Source: Streptomyces mexicanus (GTDB lineage Bacteria; Actinomycetota; Actinomycetes; Streptomycetales; Streptomycetaceae). Taken from it: a stretch of DNA of 38,903 nt. Made by a program: the position numbers and the translations under genes. Location: the NCBI RefSeq assembly GCF_902506575.1, contig NZ_LR732544.1, positions 4,506,553 through 4,545,455 on the forward strand. The letters run 5' to 3'. Shown here piece after piece: positions 7,696-15,706 of the stretch (positions are counted from its first letter, which is position 1; each line of letters starts with the position of its first letter). The notes below the pieces were generated by a model. It was not told the origin of the DNA, did no database searches, and was given only the letters and a program-made list of their open reading frames with translations.

Positions 7696-8319
7696 TCAGC
7701 GGCGGCCGCCGAAGCGGCGCACCCCGGACGGCGTCACCACCGCCTTCACCGGCCGGTCGTGCGGCTGGTCCGGCACGTGCGCGACGACCTCGCCGTCGTA
7801 CAGCAGCACCACCAGCGCCGGATGCGCGCCGGCCCGTTCCAGGCGGGCGAGGACACGGTCGTAGGAGCCGCCGCCGCGCCCCAGCCGCACGCCGCGCGCG
7901 TCGACGGCGACGCCGGGCAGCAGGACCACGTCCGCGTCCGTCACCGCCTGCGGGCCCAGGCGCGGCCCGGACGGCTCCAGCAGCGCCATCCGCCCGCCGT
8001 GCCGCACCCGCGTGAGGGAGTCCTCGCCCGCGTAGGCACCCCAGTCCAGGTCGTTGTCGGGGAGCAGGACGGGCAGCAGGACCCGTACGCCCCGCGCGCG
8101 CAGCGCGTCGAGCAGCGCAAGGGTGCCCGGTTCGGTACCCACGGAGACGTACGCCGCCACCGTGCGCGCCCGCGCCAGTTCGGGCAGTTCCAGTGCGCGC
8201 GAGGCCAGCTCACGCGCTGCCCGGCGCACCTCGTCCGCGCCGAGCGCGTCGCGTGCCGCGAGGAGGCTGCGGCGCAGCTCCCGCTTGGCGGACCGCGCCG
8301 CCCCCTGGGTCTCGCTCAC
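7696..8319 (-). CDS. fthC: 5-formyltetrahydrofolate cyclo-ligase
   Basis: Converts 5-formyltetrahydrofolate to 5,10-methenyltetrahydrofolate using ATP, returning storage folate to one-carbon metabolism. The family fold is visible from KRELRRSLLAARDAL through TVAAYVSVGTEPGT, DADVVLLPGVAVDARGVRLG and the nucleotide/substrate loop GRGGGSYDRVLARL near the C terminus. I choose GTG 8319 (207 residues), which begins VSETQGAARSAKREL and has GGAGG seven bases upstream. A longer frame to 8409 has an Arg/Gly-rich, non-conserved extension. It is divergent from galU. A 5-FTHF ligase next to galU-glp is part of the conserved actinobacterial cluster that also carries glpR/sepX. Confidence 0.9.
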   Translation of the reverse strand: MSETQGAARSAKRELRRSLLAARDALGADEVRRAARELASRALELPELARARTVAAYVSVGTEPGTLALLDALRARGVRVLLPVLLPDNDLDWGAYAGEDSLTRVRHGGRMALLEPSGPRLGPQAVTDADVVLLPGVAVDARGVRLGRGGGSYDRVLARLERAGAHPALVVLLYDGEVVAHVPDQPHDRPVKAVVTPSGVRRFGGRR

Positions 8320-8477
8320 GGCCGACCTCCGCGCTTCCTCGCACGACCTACCCGCATCACCGGGGCGATCGTATCGGCGTCCCGCGCCGGCGCCCGGGGC
8401 GCGGGCCACAGGCTGTCCACAGGGGAGTTCCCCCCGGTCACAGGCCCGTGACAGGGGCAGCGGATAAGGTGACGGGC

Positions 8478-9380
8478 ATGAGTCAGTCGCAGCCCAGGAT
8501 CAGCAAGGCAGTGATCCCCGCAGCAGGCCTCGGCACCCGGTTCCTGCCGGCCACCAAGGCCACCCCCAAGGAGATGCTGCCGGTCGTGGACAAGCCGGCG
8601 ATCCAGTACGTGGTCGAGGAGGCCGTCGCCGCCGGCCTCGACGACGTCCTCATGGTGACCGGCCGCAACAAACGGCCCCTGGAGGACCACTTCGACCGCA
8701 ATTACGAGCTGGAGTCCGCCCTGGAGAAGAAGGGCGACGCCGAGCGGCTGGCCAAGGTGCAGGAGTCCAGCGACCTCGCGTCGATCCACTACGTCCGCCA
8801 GGGCGACCCCAAGGGCCTGGGCCACGCGGTGCTCTGTGCCGCGCCGCACGTCGGCCATGAGCCGTTCGCCGTGCTGCTCGGTGACGACCTGATCGACCCG
8901 CGCGACCCGCTGCTGCAGCGCATGATCGAGGTCCAGGAGATCTACGGCGGCAGCGTGGTCGCCCTCATGGAGGTCGCGCCCGAGCAGATCCACCTCTACG
9001 GCTGCGCGGCCGTGGAGACCACCGAGGACAGCGACGTGGTCCAGGTGACCGGCCTGGTGGAGAAGCCCGACCCGGCGGACGCGCCCTCCAACTACGCGAT
9101 CATCGGCCGCTACGTCCTCGACCCGCACATCTTCGACATACTGCGCACCACCGCCCCCGGCCGCGGCGGCGAGATCCAGCTCACCGACGCCCTGCAAAAG
9201 CTCGCGGACGACGAGACGGTGGGCGGCCCGGTGCACGGCGTCGTCTTCAAGGGCCGCCGCTACGACACCGGCGACCGAGGCGACTATCTGCGTGCCATTG
9301 TCAGGCTCGCGTGCGAACGTGAAGACCTGGGCCCGGACTTCAGGGCCTGGCTCCGCAGATACGTAGCCGAGGAGATGTGA
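8478..9380 (+). CDS. galU: UTP-glucose-1-phosphate uridylyltransferase
   Basis: Makes UDP-glucose from UTP and glucose-1-phosphate for cell-wall and exopolysaccharide precursors. 300 residues. The nucleotidyltransferase signature AAGLGTRFLPATK (15-27) followed by PKEMLPVVDKP is complete, and downstream are VLLGDDLID, VEKP and the C-terminal GRRYDTGDRGDYLRAIV. Start ATG 8478 has AAGG about ten bases upstream. Its stop overlaps the GTG start of glp (ATGTGA), indicating translational coupling. It is the first gene of the rightward galU-glp-moaC-mogA-rimJ group. Confidence 0.93.
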   Translation: MSQSQPRISKAVIPAAGLGTRFLPATKATPKEMLPVVDKPAIQYVVEEAVAAGLDDVLMVTGRNKRPLEDHFDRNYELESALEKKGDAERLAKVQESSDLASIHYVRQGDPKGLGHAVLCAAPHVGHEPFAVLLGDDLIDPRDPLLQRMIEVQEIYGGSVVALMEVAPEQIHLYGCAAVETTEDSDVVQVTGLVEKPDPADAPSNYAIIGRYVLDPHIFDILRTTAPGRGGEIQLTDALQKLADDETVGGPVHGVVFKGRRYDTGDRGDYLRAIVRLACEREDLGPDFRAWLRRYVAEEM

Positions 9381-10708
9381 CGACGGTGAGCAGCGCCGGG
9401 CACGACAGTCCCGCCACCGACCGCCTGTGGTCGGTGGAGGAGCACCTGGAGGACGTCCTCACCACGATCCGCCCCTTGGAACCCATCGAGCTGCAGCTGC
9501 TCGACGCCCAGGGCTGCGTGCTGGTCGAGGACGTCATGGTGCCCCTGTCCCTGCCGCCGTTCGACAACAGCTCCATGGACGGGTACGCGGTGCGGGTCGC
9601 GGACGTCGCCGGCGCCAGTGAGGAGTTCCCGGCCGTGCTGGACGTCCTCGGGGACGTCGCCGCGGGCGCCGCCGACCCGCTCCAGGTGGGCCCGGGGCAG
9701 GCCGCCCGCATCATGACCGGCGCCCCGCTGCCGCCCGGCGCCGAGACCGTCGTGCCCGTGGAGTGGACCGACGGCGGCCTCGGCGAGGGACCGGTGCGCG
9801 GCATGCCCGCCCGCAGCCTGGCCCCGCAGGGCGCCACCGGCCAGGTGCGCGTGTACCGGCCGGCGCCGGCCCGCGCGCACGTGCGCGACAAGGGCAGCGA
9901 CGTCCGGGCCGGCGCGCTCGCGCTGAAGGCGGGCACGGTCCTCGGGCCGCCGCAGATCGCGCTGCTCGCCGCGATCGGCCGCGGCAGGGTCACGGTCCGC
10001 CCGCGCCCGCGCGTGGTGGTGCTCTCCACCGGCAGCGAACTCGTCCAGCCCGGCGAGCAGCTGGAGGGCGGCCAGATCTACGACTCCAACAGCTTCGCGC
10101 TGACCGCGGCCGCCCGGGACGCCGGTGCCATCGCCTACCGGGTCGGCGCCGTCGCCGACGACGCCGACACCCTGCGCTCCACCATCGAGGACCAGTTGGT
10201 GCGGGCCGACCTGATGGTCACCAGCGGCGGGGTGAGCGTCGGGGCGTACGACGTGGTCAAGGAGGCGCTGTCGCACGTCGGCGACGAGGACGAGCCCGGC
10301 GGTGGGGTGGAGTTCCGCAAGCTGGCCATGCAGCCCGGCAAGCCGCAGGGCTTCGGCACCGTCGGCCCCGACCACATCCCGCTGCTGGCCCTGCCCGGCA
10401 ACCCGGTGTCGTCGTACGTCTCCTTCGAGCTGTTCGTCCGCCCGGCCATCCGCACCCTGATGGGCCTTCAGGACGTGCACCGGCCCACCACCCGGGCGCG
10501 GCTGGCGGCCGACGAGCCGCTGACGTCGCCCAAGGGCCGCAGACAGTTCCTGCGCGGGACGTACGCCGACGGCGAGGTCCGGCCGGTCGGCGGCAGCGGC
10601 TCCCACCTGATCGCCGCCCTCGCACAGGCGGACGCGCTCATCGTCGTCCCCGAGGACACCGAGTCCGTGGCGTCCGGAGCCGAGGTCGAGGTGATCCTGC
10701 TCGGCTGA
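9377..10708 (+). CDS. glp: Gephyrin-like molybdotransferase Glp (MoeA family)
   Basis: A MoeA-family protein of 443 residues. MoeA inserts molybdate into molybdopterin-AMP. In Corynebacterium the paralogue Glp binds FtsZ and the membrane receptor GlpR and works in cell division. Visible motifs are PPFDNSSMDGYAVR (60-73), the central MoCF domain with TGSEL, TSGGVSVGAYDVVKE (from 282) and LPGNPVSSY (from 339), then the C-terminal MoeA domain IV. The start GTG 9377 overlaps the galU stop by four bases; GTG 9386 is an alternative. Linkage to galU, a rimJ-like gene and sepX/glpR favours Glp, while moaC and mogA immediately downstream suggest it also serves cofactor synthesis. Confidence 0.88.
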   Translation: MTTVSSAGHDSPATDRLWSVEEHLEDVLTTIRPLEPIELQLLDAQGCVLVEDVMVPLSLPPFDNSSMDGYAVRVADVAGASEEFPAVLDVLGDVAAGAADPLQVGPGQAARIMTGAPLPPGAETVVPVEWTDGGLGEGPVRGMPARSLAPQGATGQVRVYRPAPARAHVRDKGSDVRAGALALKAGTVLGPPQIALLAAIGRGRVTVRPRPRVVVLSTGSELVQPGEQLEGGQIYDSNSFALTAAARDAGAIAYRVGAVADDADTLRSTIEDQLVRADLMVTSGGVSVGAYDVVKEALSHVGDEDEPGGGVEFRKLAMQPGKPQGFGTVGPDHIPLLALPGNPVSSYVSFELFVRPAIRTLMGLQDVHRPTTRARLAADEPLTSPKGRRQFLRGTYADGEVRPVGGSGSHLIAALAQADALIVVPEDTESVASGAEVEVILLG

Positions 10709-10793
10709 GCCGCTGCCGCGCGCGGTACCGTGTCGCGCACAGCAGGCCCGCGCACCGCACCGCGCCGGGCCCCGACCGGGAGCGCCACAGAGC

Positions 10794-11324
10794 ATGACTA
10801 CGCCTTCCCCGGGGCAGACCCCCGGACCCGCGCAGCACCCGCAGGGCCGCGAGCCCGGCCGGCTGACGCACCTCGACGACGCGGGCGCCGCCCGCATGGT
10901 CGACGTCTCCGGCAAGGACGTCACCGCCCGCACCGCCCGCGCCAGCGGCCGCGTCCTCGTCTCACCCCGCGTGGTGGAGCTGCTGCGCGGGGAGGGTGTC
11001 CCCAAGGGCGACGCCCTGGCCACCGCGCGCATCGCCGGGATCATGGGGGCCAAGCGCACCCCGGACCTGATCCCGCTGTGCCACCCGCTGTCGGTGTCCG
11101 GTGTGACACTGGAGTTGTCGGTCGCGGACGACGCCGTGGAGATCGAGGCCACCGTGAAGACCACGGACCGCACGGGCGTGGAGATGGAGGCGCTCACCGC
11201 GGTCTCCGTCGCCGCGCTCACCGTGATCGACATGGTCAAGGCGGTCGACAAGGGGGCGGTCATCACGGACGTCAGGGTGGAGCAGAAGACGGGCGGCAAG
11301 TCGGGCGACTGGAGCCGGGCATGA
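10794..11324 (+). CDS. moaC: Cyclic pyranopterin monophosphate synthase MoaC
   Basis: Second step of molybdenum cofactor synthesis: converts the MoaA product 3',8-cyclo-7,8-dihydro-GTP to cyclic pyranopterin monophosphate. 176 residues, with a Pro/Gly-rich N-terminal extension of about 20 residues before the conserved LTHLDDAGAARMVDVSGKD. The motif PLCHPL (C96-H97-P98-L99) and the catalytic pair in DMVKA (D146, K149) are present, so the enzyme looks functional. The start is ATG 10794, 85 bases after glp. Its stop overlaps the mogA start (ATGA). Confidence 0.93.
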   Translation: MTTPSPGQTPGPAQHPQGREPGRLTHLDDAGAARMVDVSGKDVTARTARASGRVLVSPRVVELLRGEGVPKGDALATARIAGIMGAKRTPDLIPLCHPLSVSGVTLELSVADDAVEIEATVKTTDRTGVEMEALTAVSVAALTVIDMVKAVDKGAVITDVRVEQKTGGKSGDWSRA

Positions 11325-11827
11325 GCTACCGCGCCATGGTGGTGACGGCGTCCAACCGGGCCGCCGCCGGGGTGTACGAGGACACGGGCGGACCGCTGAT
11401 CGCGGACGGCCTGAAGCGGTTCGGCTTCGCCGTGGACGGGCCGCGGGTGGTACCCGACGGCGACCCGGTGGAGGCGGAGCTGCGCGCCGCCGTCGCGGCC
11501 GGGTACGACGTGGTCGTCACCACCGGCGGCACGGGCGTCTCGCCCACCGACCGCACCCCCGAGGCGACCCGCCGGGTGATCGACTACGAGGTCCCGGGCA
11601 TCGCGGAGGCCATCCGGGCGTTCGGACGGGACAAGGTGCCCACCGCGGCGCTCTCCCGGGGCCTGGCGGGAGTGGCCGGGCGGACGCTGATCGTGAACCT
11701 GCCGGGCTCGGCCGGCGGGGTGAAGGACGGACTGGCCGTCCTCGAGCCCCTGGTGACGCACGCGGTGGACCAGCTCCGCGGCGGCGACCACCCGAGATCC
11801 GGCGCCGGCAGTGGGGGTGCGAGCTGA
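11321..11827 (+). CDS. mog: MogA/MoaB-family molybdopterin adenylyltransferase
   Basis: A 168-residue MoCF_biosynth-domain protein that adenylates molybdopterin before molybdate insertion. It begins MSYRAMVVTASNRAAAGVYEDTGG; the molybdopterin-binding TTGGTG lies at 67-72 and is followed by SPTDRTPEATRRVIDYEVPG, and a C-terminal NLPGSAGGVKDGL completes the family pattern. The start ATG 11321 overlaps the moaC stop. With moaC and glp it gives three cofactor-synthesis functions in a row. No moaA, moaD or moaE is in the window. Confidence 0.9.
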   Translation: MSYRAMVVTASNRAAAGVYEDTGGPLIADGLKRFGFAVDGPRVVPDGDPVEAELRAAVAAGYDVVVTTGGTGVSPTDRTPEATRRVIDYEVPGIAEAIRAFGRDKVPTAALSRGLAGVAGRTLIVNLPGSAGGVKDGLAVLEPLVTHAVDQLRGGDHPRSGAGSGGAS

Positions 11828-11847
11828 ACGGATCGTCCTGGCCCGCC

Positions 11848-12543
11848 GTGCTGGTGGAGGGCGATGTCGTCCTCCGGCCGATAAAGCTGCGCGACCAGCG
11901 GGCCTGGCGTGAGGTGAACCGGCGCAACCGGAACTGGCTCAGGCCCTGGGAGGCGACCATTCCGCCGCCCACGCCCGGCGGCCCCATCACGCACCGGCCC
12001 ACCTACCGCCAGATGGTGCGGCACCTGAGGGCCGAGGCCCGGGCCGGCCGGATGCTGCCGTTCGTCGTCGAGTACCAGGGGCGGCTGGTGGGCCAGTTGA
12101 CGGTCGCCGGGATCACCTGGGGCTCGATGTGCTCCGGGCACATCGGCTACTGGGTGGACGAGGCGGTGGCCGGGCGCGGGGTGATGCCCACGGCCGTGGC
12201 GCTCGCCGTGGACCACTGCTTCCGCACCGTCGGACTGCACCGCATCGAGGTGTGCATCCGCCCGGAGAACGGGCCCAGCCGCCGGGTGGTGGAGAAACTG
12301 GGATTCCGCGAGGAGGGGCTGCGACCCCGGTATCTCCACATCGACGGGGCCTGGCGCGATCACCTGGTCTTCGCGCTCACCGCGGAAGAGGTGCCCGGCG
12401 GGCTGCTGAACCGCTGGCGGCGCACGCGCCCGCGCGAGGCGCGTACCGAGGACGCACAGGGTGACCCGCGGCACGACGCCCAGGGTGGCCCGCGCAACGA
12501 CCCGCAGAACACCGGAGGGAATCCCGCACGCCCCGGAAATTGA
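11848..12543 (+). CDS. rimJ: GNAT N-acetyltransferase, RimJ/RimL type
   Basis: A GNAT enzyme expected to acetylate a protein N terminus or another amine with acetyl-CoA. Core elements are VVLRPIKLRDQRAWREVNRR, HIGYWVDEAVAGRGVMPTAV (acetyl-CoA loop with GRG) and CIRPENGPSRRVVEKLGFREEG, typical of RimJ. The last 40 residues are low-complexity and rich in Asp, Arg and Gln. From GTG 11848 it is 231 residues, but this start lacks a ribosome-binding site. An in-frame CTG at 11824 overlaps the mogA stop (CTGA), follows a G-rich stretch and adds LNGSSWPA, so it may be the real start (239 residues). A rimJ-like gene between glp and glpR/sepX is a known part of this cluster. Confidence 0.85.
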   Translation: MLVEGDVVLRPIKLRDQRAWREVNRRNRNWLRPWEATIPPPTPGGPITHRPTYRQMVRHLRAEARAGRMLPFVVEYQGRLVGQLTVAGITWGSMCSGHIGYWVDEAVAGRGVMPTAVALAVDHCFRTVGLHRIEVCIRPENGPSRRVVEKLGFREEGLRPRYLHIDGAWRDHLVFALTAEEVPGGLLNRWRRTRPREARTEDAQGDPRHDAQGGPRNDPQNTGGNPARPGN

Positions 12544-12716
12544 ATATGTGTTCGAAAATAGTCGGCTCGTGACCGCTCGAGTGGCTTTCCTTTCATCGCC
12601 TTGACGGCCTGTTGATCGGATCGGTCACAAAAAAAGTTGGAAGTATCAGCCAGATCGTGCGACACACCGGCCCAATTGGCGTATGGCCTCACGCAAACCC
12701 CTCTACCGTGTGAGGC
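12544..12716 (+). promoter_or_regulatory. sepX upstream region, probably leaderless promoter
   Basis: A comparatively A/T-rich, gene-free stretch. TACCGT (12704-12709) ends seven bases before the GTG start at 12717, so transcription would begin at or next to the start codon, giving a leaderless mRNA; no ribosome-binding site is visible. An inverted repeat, GCCTCAC (12686-12692) and GTGAGGC (12710-12716), brackets this -10 and could be an operator. The rest, including a run of seven A at about 12630, shows nothing I can name. Confidence 0.45.
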
Positions 12717-13964
12717 GTGAGCAGCAGCGGCCTCATCTACGCAGTCATCGTCGGGGCCTGGGCCGCCTACTTGGTGCCGATGTGGCTCCGTAGGCAGGAC
12801 GAGCTGAACGAGGCCCGTCCGACGGAACGCTTCAGCACCGCCATCCGGCTGCTGTCCGGACGGGCGGGCATGGAGCGCCGGTACGCCAGGGACCTCAGGG
12901 CGCGCTCCGCCGAGACGGGGGAGTTCGCCGCCGTGGACCCGGACGCGGTCACCGACTCGGTGGACGTCCGGGCCTTCGCCGTACCCCCCACCGGGACGCA
13001 GGAGCGGCCCCCGGCGCCGGAGGAGGCCGGACCGCCGGCGGACACCGTGCCCCCGGCGCGATCCGCGAAGTCGCCGGCCCGGAGCGCCGAGGCGGCGGCG
13101 CGGGCCGCCGAGCCACCGCCCGCCCGGACCGCTTCCGACGGCGCACCGGCGCACCAGCAGGCGCCCGCGGCCCGTCGGCCCGCGCCCGGCGCCCAGGCGG
13201 CCGCAGCGCGCGCCCGGCGCTCGAAAGTCCTCGCGCGCCGCCGGCGCACCACCATCGTCCTCTTCCTCGCCTTCACCCTGGGCACGATCGTCGCCGCCGT
13301 CGGCGGTGTCGCCTTCCTGTGGGCGCCCGGGGTGCCCGCCGTGCTGCTCAGCGCGTACATCGCGTACCTGCGCGTGCAGGAGCGCCGCCGCTTCGCGTTC
13401 CAGATGGACCGCCGCCGCGCCGAGGCCGCCGCGCAACGGCTGCGCGAGAGCAGGCGCCCGCCGCGCCACCGCACCGGCGCGGACGACGCCACGGAGCCCG
13501 ACGAGGGCGCCGGGTCGCAGACCGACCCGGCGCTGTCCGCGCTCGCCGCCGACCGGCGCGCGCTGGTCGAGCAGACCGATCACGCCGAGTGGCTGGACCA
13601 GCAGCGCGAGCGCCGGCGCCGCCCCGGCCGCGGCGAGAGCTGGGACCCGGTGCCGGTGCCGCTGCCCACCTACGTGACCGCACCGGTCGCCCCGCGGGCC
13701 ACCTCCGACGTGGACCTCGGCGCACCCGACACCTGGAGCTCGGCCCGCTCCTCCGCCGCCGTGCCGGACCAGGACACCGCCCCCGCCGCGGACGGGACGG
13801 CCGCGCAGGCCGAGGACCGGCCCGCCGGCCGCGGCGACGCACTGCCCCCCGCGCGCACGCGCTCGCGCGGAGCGAACCCCGCGCGCCGCTCCCGCGAGCG
13901 GGGCCGCACCCCGCTGTTCGACCAGTACGAGGACGGCGATCGGCCGCGCGCCGCCAACGAGTAG
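12717..13964 (+). CDS. sepX: Divisome membrane protein SepX/GlpR
   Basis: A 415-residue actinobacterial membrane protein. It begins SSSGLIYAVIVGAWAAYLVP (membrane segment 1, about 5-22) followed by MWLRRQDELNEARPTERFSTAIRLLSGR, the recognisable SepX/GlpR start. A long Ala/Pro-rich linker leads to two more hydrophobic segments (about 178-220), then a long charged, probably disordered cytoplasmic tail. In Streptomyces SepX supports septum formation and sporulation; in Corynebacterium GlpR is the membrane receptor for Glp. The start is GTG 12717, apparently leaderless. It lies 3.3 kb downstream of glp on the same strand. Confidence 0.87.
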   Translation: MSSSGLIYAVIVGAWAAYLVPMWLRRQDELNEARPTERFSTAIRLLSGRAGMERRYARDLRARSAETGEFAAVDPDAVTDSVDVRAFAVPPTGTQERPPAPEEAGPPADTVPPARSAKSPARSAEAAARAAEPPPARTASDGAPAHQQAPAARRPAPGAQAAAARARRSKVLARRRRTTIVLFLAFTLGTIVAAVGGVAFLWAPGVPAVLLSAYIAYLRVQERRRFAFQMDRRRAEAAAQRLRESRRPPRHRTGADDATEPDEGAGSQTDPALSALAADRRALVEQTDHAEWLDQQRERRRRPGRGESWDPVPVPLPTYVTAPVAPRATSDVDLGAPDTWSSARSSAAVPDQDTAPAADGTAAQAEDRPAGRGDALPPARTRSRGANPARRSRERGRTPLFDQYEDGDRPRAANE

Positions 13965-14093
13965 CCCTCACCCGTCCGTCGGCGCCCGCGGCCACCGGCC
14001 GTCACGGCGCCCCTTAAGAGCCCCACCGCTGACCAGCCCGGGAACGGATTTCCAACCACCGGGATCGGGATGCTAGAGTTTCACTCGTTGCAA

Positions 14094-14167
14094 GGGCCTG
14101 TGGCGCAGTCCGGTAGCGCACCTCGTTCGCATCGAGGGGGCCAGGGGTTCAAATCCCCTCAGGTCCA
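14094..14167 (+). tRNA. tRNA-Ala (CGC)
   Basis: A 74-base cloverleaf. Acceptor arms GGGCCTG (14094-14100) and CAGGTCC (14160-14166) include the G3-U70 pair that identifies alanine tRNA. The D stem is GCGC/GCGC, the anticodon stem CCTCG/CGAGG with loop TTCGCAT (anticodon CGC), and the T arm AGGGG-TTCAAAT-CCCCT. The discriminator is A. CCA is not encoded (CGC follows), as for many actinobacterial tRNAs. Confidence 0.95.
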
Positions 14168-14173
14168 CGCAGC

Positions 14174-14210
14174 ACGAAGCCCCCGTCGGGAGACCTGACG
14201 GGGGCTTCGT
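14174..14210. terminator. Strong terminator after tRNA-Ala
   Basis: ACGAAGCCCCCGTC (14174-14187) and its exact complement GACGGGGGCTTCGT (14197-14210) form a 14-bp stem with a 9-base loop, seven bases after the tRNA. Being symmetric, it could also stop transcripts from the GNAT gene on the other strand. Confidence 0.85.
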
Positions 14211-14223
14211 CATGTCCGGTCCC

Positions 14224-14328
14224 GCCGGGCTTCCCGATCGCCGGGCTTCCCGATCGCCGGGCTCCCGGCCGCCGGATATCCGGCCGCACCGGGCTTCCCG
14301 GCCGCACCAGGCTTTCCGGCCGCGTCGG
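14224..14328. repeat. Short tandem repeats downstream of the GNAT gene
   Basis: GCCGGGCTTCCCGATC occurs at 14224-14239 and 14240-14255 with a partial third copy. It is followed by diverged repeats of GGCCGCACCGGGCTTCCC type. On the minus strand one frame reads a collagen-like GKPGAAGKPGAAG, out of frame with the upstream acetyltransferase. It is probably a non-coding 3' region prone to slippage. Confidence 0.6.
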
Positions 14329-14820
14329 CTACGGCTGCAGCCGCTTGGCGAAGCACAGGCTCGACGGGTACTCCCGGTAGTAGCCGAACTTGGTGCACGG
14401 CTCGTAGCCGCTGGAGGTGTACAGGGCGATCGCCTCCGGCTGCTGGTCGCCGGTCTCCAGGACCATGCGGATCCGGCCGGCGGCGCGGGCGTCCTCCTCC
14501 AGCGCGGCGAGCATGCGGCGGGCCAGGCCCCGGCCGCGCATCGACTCGATCACGAACATGCGCTTCAGCTCGGCGTCGCCGTCCTCGTTGCCCTCGCCGT
14601 TGCTGTCCTGGCTGCGCCAGCCGCCGGAGGCCACGGGCGTGCCGTCCTCGTCATAGCCGATCAGGTAGAGGCCGTTCGGTGGCCGGAAGTCCGCCGGGGC
14701 CAGGGGAGTGGCGTCGCCGTCGTCGCCGTAGCGCGCTTGGTACTCGGCCTGGACCTCGTCGTTGAGCTTCACGGCGTCCGGGTGGTCGAAGGGAACAGGG
14801 CGGATAAGCATGTGAGGCAC
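14329..14820 (-). CDS. GNAT family N-acetyltransferase
   Basis: A single-domain 163-residue acetyltransferase. The acetyl-CoA pyrophosphate loop is in ELKRMFVIESMRGRGLARRM, and the C-terminal half ALYTSSGYEPCTKFGYYREY is typical of the fold. The substrate is unknown. Start codons GTG 14820 and ATG 14811 are both possible; the second gives MLIRPVPFDHPDAV, which resembles relatives. It is divergent from xth across about 80 bases, which must hold both promoters. Confidence 0.85.
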   Translation of the reverse strand: MPHMLIRPVPFDHPDAVKLNDEVQAEYQARYGDDGDATPLAPADFRPPNGLYLIGYDEDGTPVASGGWRSQDSNGEGNEDGDAELKRMFVIESMRGRGLARRMLAALEEDARAAGRIRMVLETGDQQPEAIALYTSSGYEPCTKFGYYREYPSSLCFAKRLQP

Positions 14821-14902
14821 CGTATATCAATGCGAAGGCGGGTGGGAGGGCCCGCGGAGTCTGCCCGCGGGGCCCCGTCCAGTGTGCCGGTACAGTGCCC
14901 GG

Positions 14903-15706
14903 GTGCTGACTGTGACCTCCGCCAATGTGAACGGACTGCGTGCCGCCGCGAGGAAGGGCTTCGTGGAGTGGCTCGCCGGGACCGGCGCCGACGTGCTGTG
15001 CCTGCAGGAGGTGCGCGCCGAGCCGCAGCAGCTGCCCGAGCACGTGCGCACGCCCGAGGGCTGGCACGTCATCCACGCGCCCGCCGCCGCCAAGGGCCGC
15101 GCGGGCGTCTCCCTCTACACCCGCCGTGAGCCCGATCGCATCCAGGTCGGTTTCGGCTCGACGGAGTTCGACACCAGCGGCCGGTACGTCGAGGCCGACC
15201 TGCCGGGTGTGACGGTCGCCTCCCTCTACCTGCCCTCCGGCGAGGTCGGCACCGAGCGCCAGGAGGAGAAGGTCCGCTTCATGGGCGAGTTCCTGGCCTA
15301 CCTCAAGGAGCTGCGCGAGCGGGCCGCCGCCGACGGGCGCGAGGTCCTGGTCTGCGGGGACTGGAACATCGCTCACACCCGGGCCGACCTGAAGAACTGG
15401 CGCGGCAACACCAAGAACTCCGGGTTCCTGCCCGAGGAGCGGGAGTGGCTGACCCAGGTCCTGGCCCCCGAGGCCGGCGGGTACGTCGACGTCGTGCGCG
15501 CGCTGCACCCGGACGTCGAGGGGCCGTACACCTGGTGGTCGTACCGGGGGCGGGCCTTCGACAACGACGCGGGCTGGCGCATCGATCTTGCCGTCGCGAC
15601 CCCTGGGCTGGCCGCCCGCGCTGTCAAGGCTGTCGTGGAGAGGGCGGCCAGCCATGAGGAGCGGTGGTCGGATCATGCTCCTGTGACGGTGGTCTTCGAG
15701 ACGTGA
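14903..15706 (+). CDS. xth: Exodeoxyribonuclease III
   Basis: A DNA repair AP endonuclease/3'-5' exonuclease of the EEP fold, 267 residues from GTG 14903 (an earlier in-frame GTG at 14882 adds CRYSARV). Catalytic and metal-binding motifs are all present: SANVNGLRAA, CLQEVRAE, SLYLPSGE, CGDWNIAH, and the C-terminal RWSDHAPVTVVF with the essential SDH. The C terminus is complete, so the insertion downstream has not broken it. Its last 34 bases are overlapped antisense by the 3' end of the serine recombinase, suggesting the recombinase element joins the chromosome here. Confidence 0.92.
   Translation: MLTVTSANVNGLRAAARKGFVEWLAGTGADVLCLQEVRAEPQQLPEHVRTPEGWHVIHAPAAAKGRAGVSLYTRREPDRIQVGFGSTEFDTSGRYVEADLPGVTVASLYLPSGEVGTERQEEKVRFMGEFLAYLKELRERAAADGREVLVCGDWNIAHTRADLKNWRGNTKNSGFLPEEREWLTQVLAPEAGGYVDVVRALHPDVEGPYTWWSYRGRAFDNDAGWRIDLAVATPGLAARAVKAVVERAASHEERWSDHAPVTVVFET

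Noticed and set aside
12544..12560. LexA-like site upstream of sepX (TGTTCGAAAATAG)
   Set aside because: Only one half resembles an SOS box; the other half is missing.
14224..14328. Possible CRISPR array
   Set aside because: Repeats are contiguous and of unequal length, with no spacers and no cas genes nearby.
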